A DNA stretch of 41,260 nt from RGIG5299 sp045542315 (GTDB lineage Bacteria > Bacillota > Clostridia > Oscillospirales > RGIG5299): NCBI GenBank assembly GCA_045542315.1, contig JAZQKU010000025.1:1-41260 (forward strand). The letters are read 5' to 3'. Both the position numbers and the translations under genes were made by a program. The notes beneath the pieces were generated by a model. The model did no database searches, was not told the DNA's origin, and worked only from the letters and a program-made list of their open reading frames with translations. This document shows, in pieces, positions 24,384 to 32,552 of the stretch; position 1 is the stretch's first letter; each line of letters begins with the position of its first letter.

Positions 24384-25496
24384 GTGTTGGAAAAATGTCG
24401 GGCCTGGGTTGAGATCGACACCGAAATATTAAAAAGCAACTACCGTAACGTATGCGACTTTATAAAGCCGTCCTCGGTTATGGCGATCGCCAAGGCAGAG
24501 GCCTACGGTCACGGTGCAGTGCCGTTTTGCAAGGCGCTTGCTGCGGAGGGCTGTGAGGCGTTTGCCGTTGCAACCGTAGCGGAGGCAATAGCTCTTCGTA
24601 AAAACGGAATTGAAGGCATTATCTTCGTGCTCGGTTGGGCAGACCCCGCCGTTGCAAAGGAGATCTGCGAAAACGATATAACAGTTTCGGCGGTCTCCTT
24701 TAACCATGCAAAAAATATGAGCGAAACGGGATATCCCGTTAAAATGCACGTTGCGATAGATACGGGCATGAAGCGCCTCGGCGAGCCCTTTGATTCAAAT
24801 GAGCTTGTTGATATCTACCGCCTTCCCAATATAAAAATAACGGGAAGCTACAGCCATCTTGCCATGGCAGACAGCATGGAGGAAGAGGACCTTGAATTCA
24901 CAAGGCTTCAGATAAAGCGTTTCGACGAAACGGTCGCGGCGCTTACGAAAAAGGGGATAGATGTCGGTGCGCTTCATCTGCAGGCAAGCTACGGAATAGT
25001 AAATCAGGCAGAAAAGCATTATGATTTTGTGCGTCCCGGGCTTCTCCTGTTTGGAATAAAAAGCCTTGAGGATGACGTTTGCAAAAACGATCTTTCTCTC
25101 TCGCCCGCTCTTTCGATAAGAGCAAGAGTAGCCTCGGTAAAAGAGGTGAAAAACGGAGAGACGGCGGGCTACAACCGTCATTTCACCGCACAAAGAGATT
25201 CGCTTATTGCAGATATAACGGTTGGCTATTGTGACTTTTTACCCCGAAACTACTTCAAAAACGGCGGTTATCTCCTTGCAAACGGCAAAAAAGCGCCGAT
25301 AGTTGATCTGTGTATGGATCAGCTTCTTGCAGACGTCACCGACGTTGGCAAGATAAAAGAGGGCGACACTGTAACCCTTATCGGTACCGACGGAAATGAA
25401 AAAATAACCGCAGAGGAGATCGCAAAAAAATGCGGCACCATCTCAAACGAGGTCGTTTCGAGGATACACTCGCGCATGGGTGTTGTTTATAAATAA
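24384..25496 (+). CDS. alanine/serine racemase, VanT-like catalytic domain
   Basis: A fold-type III PLP enzyme of 370 residues that interconverts L- and D-amino acids. Lys37 in VMAIAKAEAYGHG is the PLP lysine, and Tyr in TAGYNRHF the likely second catalytic base. LHLQASYGIVN replaces the H-x-A-N-S-A motif of ordinary Alr and matches VanT racemases. At the C-terminus CGTISNEVVSRIHSR has Asn where Alr has the substrate-site Tyr, a change linked to serine use in VanT. Unlike VanT it has no membrane acyltransferase-like domain. GTG 24384 is chosen because AAAGGG (24370-24375) lies 8 bp before it; GTG 24375 would overlap this site. It is the last gene of the operon. Confidence 0.85.
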   Translation: MLEKCRAWVEIDTEILKSNYRNVCDFIKPSSVMAIAKAEAYGHGAVPFCKALAAEGCEAFAVATVAEAIALRKNGIEGIIFVLGWADPAVAKEICENDITVSAVSFNHAKNMSETGYPVKMHVAIDTGMKRLGEPFDSNELVDIYRLPNIKITGSYSHLAMADSMEEEDLEFTRLQIKRFDETVAALTKKGIDVGALHLQASYGIVNQAEKHYDFVRPGLLLFGIKSLEDDVCKNDLSLSPALSIRARVASVKEVKNGETAGYNRHFTAQRDSLIADITVGYCDFLPRNYFKNGGYLLANGKKAPIVDLCMDQLLADVTDVGKIKEGDTVTLIGTDGNEKITAEEIAKKCGTISNEVVSRIHSRMGVVYK

Positions 25497-25503
25497 TTTC
25501 CGC

Positions 25504-25532
25504 TTGCAAAGCGGTGAATTTTGTGCTAAAAT
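25504..25532 (+). promoter_or_regulatory. promoter of the two small lipoproteins
   Basis: TTGCAA (25504-25509) and TAAAAT (25527-25532) are 17 bp apart. The box begins 8 bp after the racemase stop, and no terminator separates them. Confidence 0.65.
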
Positions 25533-25556
25533 ATAAGAACGAAAGGATTTGAAATT

Positions 25557-25733
25557 ATGAAAAAGATAATTGCAATTATTTTTGCAGTCTTGTTTTCGTT
25601 TATGCTTTTTGCGGCGTGCACCGCAGAAAACGGCAATAACTCGGATGATCCGGGAAGCACTCCCACAAGCAGCGATACCGGCATAGGCAGCTCGCAGGGC
25701 GATAACGAGGGCTCCTATATGCCCGAGTGGTAA
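25557..25733 (+). CDS. very small lipoprotein (58 residues)
   Basis: A lipoprotein signal is clear: MKKIIAIIFAVLFSFMLFAA with Cys21 in the lipobox FAAC. The short mature part (CTAENGNNSDDPGS, then TPTSSDTGIG and SSQGDNEGSYMPEW) is Ser/Gly/Asp-rich. GAAAGGA precedes the ATG and the promoter fits. It parallels the start of the next protein: the same signal type and a Ser-rich linker ending in GDN-x-x-(G/S)-Y. It may be a short paralogue lacking the zinc-ribbon part. Function unknown. Confidence 0.75.
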   Translation: MKKIIAIIFAVLFSFMLFAACTAENGNNSDDPGSTPTSSDTGIGSSQGDNEGSYMPEW

Positions 25734-25752
25734 TATTGAAAGGAAAAAGAAT

Positions 25753-26247
25753 ATGAAAAAGACAGCGTTTATTTTACTTGCGCTTTTTGTTCTTGCTTTT
25801 GCACTTGCGGCGTGCAGTGAGGGGGTAATAAATTCCTCGGTGCCCGATAATTCATCGGGAAGTGAAGCAAGCTCAAACGTAAGCGGCGGAGATAATCAAA
25901 GCGGCTATAATTCCGATTGGTACGACGGCTCAAGTGAAGCATCGTCGGAAGAAGCTTCAAGTGAAGCTGCCTCCTCCGAGGCGGCATCAAGCGAAACCGA
26001 ATCAACCCCCACCTCAAGTGAAGAAGCCTCAAGCGATCCCGCATCGAGTGACGTGCAGTCCTCCGATGCAACCTCGTCCGATACGGCTACGAGCAACGTA
26101 ACCTCGTCGGAGGCAAGCTCCAAAATGCCCGACGTTTACTGCCCCGAATGCGGCTTTGTGCCCGAAAACCAGCTTGATGCGCCCAAGCACTGTGAAAAAT
26201 GCGGCGCGGAGTATATTGATAACGGCTGGTCCTCCGGTTGGGTTTAA
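25753..26247 (+). CDS. Ser/Ala/Glu-rich lipoprotein with a C-terminal zinc ribbon
   Basis: The 164-residue protein has a lipoprotein signal (MKKTAFILLALFVLAFALAAC, Cys21). A long low-complexity linker (about 35-125) repeats S-S-E-A units. The end is a compact zinc ribbon, YCPECGFVPENQLD then HCEKCGAEYIDNGW, with four Cys as C-x2-C...C-x2-C. A zinc ribbon outside the cytoplasmic membrane is unusual. It lies 19 bp after the small lipoprotein with AAAGGA before its ATG, so the two probably share a transcript. The Ser/Ala-rich repeat tract could be a cell-wall-spanning linker. Function unknown. Confidence 0.82.
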   Translation: MKKTAFILLALFVLAFALAACSEGVINSSVPDNSSGSEASSNVSGGDNQSGYNSDWYDGSSEASSEEASSEAASSEAASSETESTPTSSEEASSDPASSDVQSSDATSSDTATSNVTSSEASSKMPDVYCPECGFVPENQLDAPKHCEKCGAEYIDNGWSSGWV

Positions 26248-26256
26248 TACCGAAAA

Positions 26257-26297
26257 AAACAAAGCACTCTCTTTAATCCAAAGAGAGTGCTTTTATT
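26257..26297. terminator. bidirectional terminator
   Basis: AAAGCACTCTCTTT and AAAGAGAGTGCTTT form a 14-bp stem with a 5-nt loop, with A-run before and T-run after. It ends both the lipoprotein operon (+) and the convergent Ddl gene (-). Confidence 0.9.
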
Positions 26298-27278
26298 TTA
26301 TTTTAGTGACCCGTCAATAAGCCTTTTTACAAGGGTGTAAAAATCAATTCCCGCCGCCTCTGCCTCCTTTGGAAGAAGGCTCGTTTCGGTCATTCCGGGG
26401 TTGGCGTTTGTTTCGATAAGGTAGATTTCTCCGCTGTCGGTCATTATCATATCGCTTCGCGAAACGGTGTCAAGACCGAGCGCCTTTGCCGCAAGGAGCG
26501 CGGCCTTGCGAAGAGCCGCGTCCTCGTTTGGCGTTATTTTTGCGGGACATATCTCGTCGGTAAGCCCTGCAACGTATTTGTTTTTGTAATCGTAAAATCC
26601 GCTTTTCGGCTTTATTTCAATCGGAGGAAGCGCTCCACCCAAAACCACACCAACCGAAAATTCTCTCCCAACGGCCTTTTCCTCAATAAGCGCCGTATCC
26701 TCGACCTCAAAGCAAGCCTTTAATGAGTTTTTCAGCTCGCTTTCGTTGGCGGCAAAGCTTACTCCAACGCTTGAGCCGCCCGAAAGCGGCTTTATGCAAA
26801 GGGGATAAGAAAGCCCGTAAACACGCGCCGGCTTGCCTTTTTTCAGCACCTGCCACTTCGGCGTTTTAAGACCGCACTCACAAAACAAAAGCTTTGAAAG
26901 ATGCTTGTCCATTGAAACCGTTTCCGCCTTTGAGGAGTTTCCCGCTACCTTGATACCCATCGCCTCAAAAACAGCCTTTAAAACGCCGTTTTCACCCATT
27001 CCGCCGTGAAGCGCGGGGAAAACGGCGTCGGCCCGTCTTGCAAGCTCCAAAACCCCATCTCCGAGCGGTTTTTTCGGTAGGACAGGTAACTTCTCAAGCT
27101 GCTCCAATCCGTTATTTGCAAGCGATTTAAACGGCGTAAAAGGTGACACGTCGTTTGCGACGTCGATAATAGCAACGTCGTGCCCTGCGTAAAGGAGGGA
27201 AGAGGCAACTCTTTTTCCCGATAAAAACGATATCTCCCGCTCGGGCGATAAACCGCCCGTGACCACTAAAATCCTCAT
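26298..27278 (-). CDS. ddl: D-alanine-D-alanine ligase (ordinary type)
   Basis: The 326-residue ATP-grasp ligase makes D-Ala-D-Ala for cell-wall synthesis. LSPEREISFLSG and FPALHGGMGENG are N-terminal signatures. The omega-loop YDYKNKYVAGLTDEICPAKI is of the Ddl type, with the Tyr and PA-I pattern, and NANPGMTETSLLP has Leu where Van-type ligases have Arg. It therefore differs in type from the ligase at 23319. AAAGGA lies before the ATG. The gene stands alone and convergent with the lipoprotein operon. No clear promoter boxes were found; a TAGAAT-like -10 lies upstream. Confidence 0.9.
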   Translation of the reverse strand: MRILVVTGGLSPEREISFLSGKRVASSLLYAGHDVAIIDVANDVSPFTPFKSLANNGLEQLEKLPVLPKKPLGDGVLELARRADAVFPALHGGMGENGVLKAVFEAMGIKVAGNSSKAETVSMDKHLSKLLFCECGLKTPKWQVLKKGKPARVYGLSYPLCIKPLSGGSSVGVSFAANESELKNSLKACFEVEDTALIEEKAVGREFSVGVVLGGALPPIEIKPKSGFYDYKNKYVAGLTDEICPAKITPNEDAALRKAALLAAKALGLDTVSRSDMIMTDSGEIYLIETNANPGMTETSLLPKEAEAAGIDFYTLVKRLIDGSLK

Positions 27279-27367
27279 AAAATCTTCCTTTCGGTAAAAA
27301 TGCTCTCGGTTTCATTCTATTCGGAAGAAAAAATTTTGCTAATTTTAAAATCGACGTACGGTAATTC

Positions 27368-27396
27368 TTGACATTTTTCGATTTTTTTTGTATTAT
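27368..27396 (+). promoter_or_regulatory. promoter of the lipid-kinase gene
   Basis: TTGACA (27368-27373) and TATTAT (27391-27396) are 17 bp apart. GGAGG precedes the ATG at 27428. Confidence 0.78.
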
Positions 27397-27427
27397 ATAA
27401 TAGTAGAAAATTTCGGAGGTAATACCG

Positions 27428-28297
27428 ATGCTTTACGTAATTGTAAATCCCACGGCGGGAAAGGGCAAAGCCTTAAAGGCAGGAAAAAAGGTCGAGGCAG
27501 AGCTTATAAAAAGAGGAATAGAATTCGAGCTTCACTACACGGAATATAAGGGCCACGCAACCGAGCTTGCGGCTTTTGCGGCTGAAAACGGCTTTGAAAC
27601 GGTAATGTCTGTCGGCGGCGACGGCACCTCCTACGAAACCGTTTGCGGCTTAAAGGGTAAAAATGCCTCGCTTGCAATTATCCCCGCAGGCACGGGAAAC
27701 GATTTTATCAGAGCGCTCGGACTGCCCACAGACCCCGTAAAGGCGCTTGATTGGTATCTTACCCACGAGGCAAAAAACGCCGACTGCGGCATTATTAACG
27801 GCAGAATGTTTTTAAATGCCTGCGGCACGGGCTTTGATATAACTGTGCTTGACTACGCCGAAAAGGCGAGAAAATATTTGAGCGGACCGCTTACCTATCT
27901 CTACGGCGTAATAAAAACCGTTTTCAACTTTGATCCCACGAGCGTCAAGATTGTTGCTGACGGCGTCGAGGTCTTTAACGGCGAAATTCTCGTGGTTGCC
28001 GTTTCAAACGGCTCCTATTACGGCGGCGGCATAAAAATTGCCCCCAATGCACGCCCTAACGACGGCCTTTTCGATATCACGATAGTAAGACCGATAGGCT
28101 CGAGCGCCAAGATGATGACCTATCTTCCGGGACTTGTCGGCGGAAAGGTGCTTACCTTCAAGGAAACCACCGCGTTAAAGGCTAAAAAGGTAACCGTTGA
28201 AAGCAAGGGAATGCGCTTTAACATCGACGGAGAGATAATAAAGACCGACGTTGCCGAGCTTGAGCTGATTGCCGACGGAATCAAAATTCATTATTAA
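27428..28297 (+). CDS. diacylglycerol kinase-family lipid kinase (YegS/BmrU type)
   Basis: The 289-residue protein has the catalytic fold of lipid kinases: NPTAGKGKA (7-15), the nucleotide-binding GGDGTSYETVCGL (about 64-76) and IPAGTGNDFIRALGLP (about 85-100). The C-terminal part carries ISNGSYYGGG-like and NDGLFDITIVRP motifs of the second domain. Such kinases phosphorylate diacylglycerol or related lipids in the membrane. The length fits the soluble YegS/BmrU class. It has its own promoter and terminator. Confidence 0.92.
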   Translation: MLYVIVNPTAGKGKALKAGKKVEAELIKRGIEFELHYTEYKGHATELAAFAAENGFETVMSVGGDGTSYETVCGLKGKNASLAIIPAGTGNDFIRALGLPTDPVKALDWYLTHEAKNADCGIINGRMFLNACGTGFDITVLDYAEKARKYLSGPLTYLYGVIKTVFNFDPTSVKIVADGVEVFNGEILVVAVSNGSYYGGGIKIAPNARPNDGLFDITIVRPIGSSAKMMTYLPGLVGGKVLTFKETTALKAKKVTVESKGMRFNIDGEIIKTDVAELELIADGIKIHY

Positions 28298-28300
28298 AAC

Positions 28301-28333
28301 AAAAAAACACCTCGCAAGTGCGAGGTGTTTTTT
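28301..28333. terminator. bidirectional terminator
   Basis: CACCTCG (28308-28314) pairs with CGAGGTG (28321-28327), flanked by A- and T-runs. It ends the lipid kinase gene (+) and the unknown gene at 28341 (-). Confidence 0.9.
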
Positions 28334-28340
28334 GCAGAAA

Positions 28341-29171
28341 TCATTTAAAATCGGGAATGTCTTCACTATTGATAATTGCTCCGCTTTTAAATTCGAGAGA
28401 TGAAACAACGTGAGTGGATTTTTCTTCGTTAAAAACAAAACCTATCGTTACAACGCCGTCGGTCGTTAAAAAGCTTTTTGAGTAAGGCATAGTTGCATGT
28501 GCCTTGAAGCTTTCGAGGACTTCGTCGCTGATAGACGTACCGAACTTTTCTGCTAACTTTTCCAAAGAACTGGCGCCCATAGCGTCGGAACTGTCAAGTG
28601 CGGCGAGATATTTATCGTTACCTGTAATTTTATCAATTTCACTTGCCGCGGTGCTTCCGATAACAACCGACTTGAAATCCGCATAAGAGGGCATGCCGTA
28701 AACCCAATATACTTCAGAGGCAACGTAGTTCATATCGGTATTTTTTTCGGTTGAAGCGGGGGTTGCGTCAAAGAAAAGATAAACGTAGCCGCCGCCCTCG
28801 ATTTTATAAACGGTATATATTTTTCCGTTATTACTCTTAAGAAAATCATTGGGATTTATGGTAATAAGATTTCCGAATGAATGGGAAGGAGCGTTATTCA
28901 TCAAAGCTTCCCTTTCGGTAAGCTTTGGTAATTGTTCAAAGGCTGTTTCAAATGATATCGTCTTTTCAAGTCCTCTTACATTGTTGTTTTTTGAAATTGC
29001 AAGCATAAGCTCTACTTTTTCTTTTTTGTTACCGAGTTCAAAGGATTCTGCAAGCTCGCGGTAGCTTTTGCTGTTAAGAGACGATAAAGCACCGCCGATT
29101 ACTGCGGTAAATGCAATGGCGCAAACTACTGTAATAACTGCAAAAATTGTAATAACTGATTTCTTCTTCAT
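28341..29171 (-). CDS. membrane-anchored extracytoplasmic protein of unknown function
   Basis: I do not recognise this 276-residue protein. It has one N-terminal hydrophobic segment (VITIFAVITVVCAIAFTAVI, about 5-27) after a basic start, so it is an anchored or secreted protein. The outer part has two similar-looking stretches, one around GKIYTVYKIEGGGYVYLFF and one around VVTIGFVFNEE, with long helices between them, possibly a duplicated small domain. No metal or catalytic motif stands out. GAAAGAAGG lies before the ATG. The 5' leader is about 100 nt. It is monocistronic and convergent with the lipid-kinase gene. Confidence 0.75.
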   Translation of the reverse strand: MKKKSVITIFAVITVVCAIAFTAVIGGALSSLNSKSYRELAESFELGNKKEKVELMLAISKNNNVRGLEKTISFETAFEQLPKLTEREALMNNAPSHSFGNLITINPNDFLKSNNGKIYTVYKIEGGGYVYLFFDATPASTEKNTDMNYVASEVYWVYGMPSYADFKSVVIGSTAASEIDKITGNDKYLAALDSSDAMGASSLEKLAEKFGTSISDEVLESFKAHATMPYSKSFLTTDGVVTIGFVFNEEKSTHVVSSLEFKSGAIINSEDIPDFK

Positions 29172-29282
29172 AAAATAACCTTCTTTCTTTTGAATTTAAA
29201 ATTATTTTGTGATTTAAGAGGGAACTGCAAAATACAAGATGTCACTGTTATAATAATCTGTTAGATCTCCTTTAATAATTCA

Positions 29283-29311
29283 ATTTTACCACATTGATAA
29301 ACTTTTGTCAA
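29283..29311 (-). promoter_or_regulatory. promoter of the unknown anchored protein
   Basis: On the minus strand TTGACA (29311-29306) and TAAAAT (29288-29283) are 17 bp apart. The leader between it and the start at 29171 has an AAAGGAG followed by an unstarted short frame. I see no other gene in 29172-29407. Confidence 0.78.
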
Positions 29312-29372
29312 TTATTTTATTTTAAAAAACAAGCAGTGTTATTATAAACGGCTATTCATTATTTATATAAAT

Positions 29373-29398
29373 AAAAGCCTTCCTTTCGAAAGGCTTTT
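29373..29398 (-). terminator. terminator of the rpe-guaB operon
   Basis: AAAAGCCTT and AAGGCTTTT form a short stem just after the guaB stop, with T's on the minus strand. Confidence 0.75.
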
Positions 29399-29407
29399 AA
29401 TATTTTA

Positions 29408-30880
29408 TTACGGATTGAACGAATAGTTGGGAGCCTCTTTGGTTATGTAGATATCGTGGGGGTGGCTCTCCTTAAGACCTGCGGAGGTGATTCTTACAAA
29501 CTGTGCGTTCTGCTGAAGGGCCTCGATGTCCTTCGCGCCGCAGTATCCCATACCTGCCTTTAAGCCGCCGAGTAACTGATAAACGGTGTCTGCCGCCGCG
29601 CCCTTGTAGGCAACACGTCCTTCAACACCCTCGGGAACGAGCTTCTGCTTGCCGTCCTGGAAATATCTGTCCTTGCAACCCTCGGTCATTGCACCCAAGG
29701 AGCCCATGCCGCGGTAAACCTTAAACTGTCTGCCCTGATATATTTCGGTAGCACCGGTGCTTTCCTCACAGCCTGCGAGAAGAGAACCGAGCATAACAAC
29801 GTCTGCGCCTGCGGCGATTGCCTTTGCAACGTCGCCGGAATATTTGATACCGCCGTCTGCGATAACGGGAACGTTATATTTAGTTGCAACCGATGCAACG
29901 TCGTAAACTGCGGTTATCTGGGGAACGCCGATACCTGCAACTACGCGGGTGGTGCAGATGGAACCGGGGCCGATACCGACCTTAACGGCGTCTGCGCCGG
30001 CATTGATAAGCGCCTCTGCTGCGGCTGCGGTTGCGATGTTTCCTGCAATAACGTCGGTAGAGGGGAATTTGGCCTTGACCTTTGCAAGAGTTTTTATAAT
30101 GTTTGCAGAGTGACCGTGAGCGGAATCCAAAACCAACACGTCAACGCCTGCGTTAATAAGCGCCTCTGCTGCTTCAAGCACGTCGGGCGTTGCGCCGATA
30201 GCCGCGCCGCAAAGGAGTCTGCCTCCCTTGTCTCTTGCCGAGTTGGGGTATTTAACTGCCTTTTCAATATCCTTTATTGTGATAAGACCCTTAAGGTTGA
30301 ACTTTTCGTCAACGATGGGGAGCTTTTCAATGCGATGCTTGGAAAGTATCTCCTTTGCCTGCTCCAAAGTGGTGCCGACGGGAGCGGTGATGAGGTTTTC
30401 CTTGGTCATAACCTCTTCAATACGTACGTCGAAATCGGTGAGGAATCTCATATCGCGGTTGGTGAGGATACCGATGAGCTTTTCGCCCTCGCATATCGGA
30501 ACACCGGAGATCTTATATCTTGCCATCAAGGCGTTTGCGTCGTTTACGGTGTGGTCCTTTGTAAGGAAGAAGGGGTTGACGATAACGCCGTTCTCACTTC
30601 TTTTTACCTTATCGACCTCGTCGAGCTGTCTTGCAAGACCGAGATTTTTGTGAATTATGCCGATACCGCCTTCTCTTGCCATGGCAATAGCCATTTTGGA
30701 TTCGGTAACGGTGTCCATCGCGGCGGACATAAGAGGAATATTAAGACGAATGCTTTTGGTAAGCCTTGTCGTTACGTCAACGTCGCGCGGGATAACGTCC
30801 GATGCGGCGGGAATGAGGAGAACGTCGTCAAAGGTAAGACCTTCTTTTAAGAATTTTGCATTGATATCAGTGTTGACCAT
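29408..30880 (-). CDS. guaB: IMP dehydrogenase
   Basis: The 490-residue enzyme oxidises IMP to XMP with NAD, the committed step of guanine nucleotide synthesis. The TIM barrel opens with LTFDDVLLIPAASDVIPRDVD. Two CBS domains are inserted (about 97-152 and 158-210). The active-site loop GIGPGSICTTRVVAGIGVP contains Cys309. AMTEGCKDRYFQD is the flap region, and GVEGRVAYKGAA lies near the end. The length is standard. It follows rpe with a 20-bp gap on the same strand, an uncommon pairing. The rpe promoter probably drives both. Confidence 0.97.
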   Translation of the reverse strand: MVNTDINAKFLKEGLTFDDVLLIPAASDVIPRDVDVTTRLTKSIRLNIPLMSAAMDTVTESKMAIAMAREGGIGIIHKNLGLARQLDEVDKVKRSENGVIVNPFFLTKDHTVNDANALMARYKISGVPICEGEKLIGILTNRDMRFLTDFDVRIEEVMTKENLITAPVGTTLEQAKEILSKHRIEKLPIVDEKFNLKGLITIKDIEKAVKYPNSARDKGGRLLCGAAIGATPDVLEAAEALINAGVDVLVLDSAHGHSANIIKTLAKVKAKFPSTDVIAGNIATAAAAEALINAGADAVKVGIGPGSICTTRVVAGIGVPQITAVYDVASVATKYNVPVIADGGIKYSGDVAKAIAAGADVVMLGSLLAGCEESTGATEIYQGRQFKVYRGMGSLGAMTEGCKDRYFQDGKQKLVPEGVEGRVAYKGAAADTVYQLLGGLKAGMGYCGAKDIEALQQNAQFVRITSAGLKESHPHDIYITKEAPNYSFNP

Positions 30881-30900
30881 CTTTTTATACCTCCGTTTAT

Positions 30901-31548
30901 TTAAGCGAGTTTAATAAATTCTTTTGCAAGCTCGGTGGGGTCGCCGTTGAATATTGCACTGCCCACAACAACTACGTCACAGCCCTCATCGACGATACGC
31001 TTGATGTTATCCTTCTTAACGCCGCCGTCGATCTCGATAAGAGTGTTAAGCCCTCTTCTTTCGATCTCCCTTTTGAGGGGTGCTATCTTATCAAAGCAGC
31101 TTTCGATAAACGACTGACCGCCGAATCCCGGCTCAACCGACATGATAAGGACCATATCGAGAAGATCGAGATATGGGAAAACGGCCTCAACGGGAGTGGC
31201 GGGCTTTACCGAAACCGCCGCCTTGATGCCGTGTGATTTTATAAGCTTAACGACCTCTTCGGGGTTTTCGGTTGCCTCACAGTGAATCGTGAGATAATCG
31301 GAGCCTGCCTCGACAAACTGCTTTATGTATCTTTCCGGACGGTCTATCATAAGATGAACGTCCAGAGTCATATCGGTAATTTTGGAAAGAGCCTTGACGA
31401 CGGGAATGCCTATTGAAATGTTGGGAACGAAGTGGCCGTCCATAACGTCAACGTGCAAAAAGTCAACGCCGCCTGCCTTTAATTTTTCAATTTCGCTTTG
31501 CAGATTTGCAAAATCCGCGGTGAGAATTGACGGTGCGAGAGTGTACAT
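30901..31548 (-). CDS. rpe: ribulose-phosphate 3-epimerase
   Basis: The 215-residue TIM barrel interconverts ribulose 5-phosphate and xylulose 5-phosphate in the pentose phosphate pathway. LAPSILTADFANL, LHVDVMDGHFVPNISIG (metal-binding His and Asp), LDVHLMI, VEPGFGGQSF and EIDGGV are all present. ATG 31548 is used because AAAGGA lies 8 bp upstream; an upstream in-frame ATG at 31587 would add 13 residues and lacks a ribosome site. It is first in an operon with guaB. Confidence 0.96.
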   Translation of the reverse strand: MYTLAPSILTADFANLQSEIEKLKAGGVDFLHVDVMDGHFVPNISIGIPVVKALSKITDMTLDVHLMIDRPERYIKQFVEAGSDYLTIHCEATENPEEVVKLIKSHGIKAAVSVKPATPVEAVFPYLDLLDMVLIMSVEPGFGGQSFIESCFDKIAPLKREIERRGLNTLIEIDGGVKKDNIKRIVDEGCDVVVVGSAIFNGDPTELAKEFIKLA

Positions 31549-31616
31549 TTGATCAGTCCTTTGGTTAAAAGCGCGATAAATAAACATTACCGCAGTATAA
31601 TATTTATTAATATAAT

Positions 31617-31645
31617 ATTTTACACCATTTTTATCTTTTTTTCAA
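31617..31645 (-). promoter_or_regulatory. promoter of rpe-guaB
   Basis: On the minus strand TTGAAA (31645-31640) and TAAAAT (31622-31617) are 17 bp apart, giving a leader of about 65 nt. No riboswitch-like fold was seen in it. Confidence 0.75.
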
Positions 31646-31705
31646 GAACTTTTTATTTAAATATAAATCTTTTTGTAAAAAATTCTCGGCTCAAAGGTAT
31701 GGAAA

Positions 31706-31737
31706 ATAAAAAAGGCAGGCTTTAAAGCCTGCCTTTT
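31706..31737 (-). terminator. terminator of the amino-acid ABC importer operon
   Basis: AAAGGCAGGC and GCCTGCCTTT pair around TTTAAA, followed on the minus strand by a T-run. Confidence 0.88.
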
Positions 31738-31752
31738 AAAATTCAATATGTC

Positions 31753-32523
31753 TTATTCTTCCTCAGCGTACTGTGCTGCAAGACGGTCGATAGTGCCGTC
31801 ATCAAGCATCTTCTGGAGAGAAGCGTTGATCATGTTAAGAAGCTCGGTGTTACCCTTCTTAACTGCAATACCGTACTGCTCGCCCTCGAAAGCGTTGTTG
31901 TCAACAACGATCTTAAGACCGTCGGTTTCGGCAACGTATTTGTATGCGGTGATAGAGTCGATAACAACAACGTCGCACTTGTTGTTCTTGAGCTCGAGCA
32001 TTGCGTCGGGACCCTTTTTGAATGCTTCGTAGCTATAGCCCTCGCCGAGCTTGTCAACTGCCATCTGACCGGTGTAGCCCTGGATAACTGCGATTCTCTG
32101 GCCCTTCATATCCTCAGCCTTGGCGATGGTGGAATCTTCTCTTACTATCATAACCTGAGTGGCGTTGAAGTAGGGAATAGAGAAGTCAACCTCCTCGGCT
32201 CTTTCGGGGTCGATGGTCATGGCTGCGATAACAGCGTCGCACTGGCCGTTTTCAAGAGCGAGAAGAAGGGAGTCAAACTCCATGTTTACGATCTCTGCCT
32301 TGTAGCCGTTTTCGTCGCCGATCTGCTTTGCGATAGCGATGTCGATGCCGTCGAACTCACCGATAACGCCCTTGCCGCCGGGAACGAACTCGAAGGGAGC
32401 GAATTCAGCGTTGGTGCCGAATTTGAGGGTGGGTCTGTTGTCGGGTGCGGTGCAGGCTGCAAATGCGGAAACAAGAAGCATAGCAGCAACTGCGAGAAGA
32501 AGGATTCTTGCAAGTTTTTTCAT
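31753..32523 (-). CDS. polar amino-acid ABC transporter, substrate-binding lipoprotein
   Basis: The 256-residue protein has a lipoprotein signal (lipobox FAAC, Cys24) and the bacterial solute-binding fold for polar amino acids: FGTNAEFAPFEFV, GEFDGIDIAIAKQI, MEFDSLLLALENGQCDAVIA and MTIDPERAEEVDFSIPYF, where Arg and Asp contact the ligand's carboxylate and amine. It captures an amino acid outside the membrane and hands it to the permease. It is the last gene of a permease-ATPase-binding-protein operon. The ligand may be arginine, glutamine or another polar amino acid. Confidence 0.94.
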   Translation of the reverse strand: MKKLARILLLAVAAMLLVSAFAACTAPDNRPTLKFGTNAEFAPFEFVPGGKGVIGEFDGIDIAIAKQIGDENGYKAEIVNMEFDSLLLALENGQCDAVIAAMTIDPERAEEVDFSIPYFNATQVMIVREDSTIAKAEDMKGQRIAVIQGYTGQMAVDKLGEGYSYEAFKKGPDAMLELKNNKCDVVVIDSITAYKYVAETDGLKIVVDNNAFEGEQYGIAVKKGNTELLNMINASLQKMLDDGTIDRLAAQYAEEE

Positions 32524-32552
32524 GATTTTTTCTCCTTTAAAATATTTTTTTA

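Noticed and set aside
10607..25496. A complete vancomycin-resistance cluster from VanZ-like, VanG-like and VanT-like genes
   Set aside because: The VanZ-like gene is 12 kb away on the other strand with its own promoter, and no VanXY or VanRS genes are present, so it is not one cluster.
29172..29282. Leader peptide before the anchored protein at 28341
   Set aside because: A frame follows AAAGGAG and ends by overlapping the next ATG, but it lacks a normal start codon at proper distance.
30110..30850. Plus-strand frames opposite guaB
   Set aside because: They are opposite a complete, well-conserved guaB gene and have no start signals.
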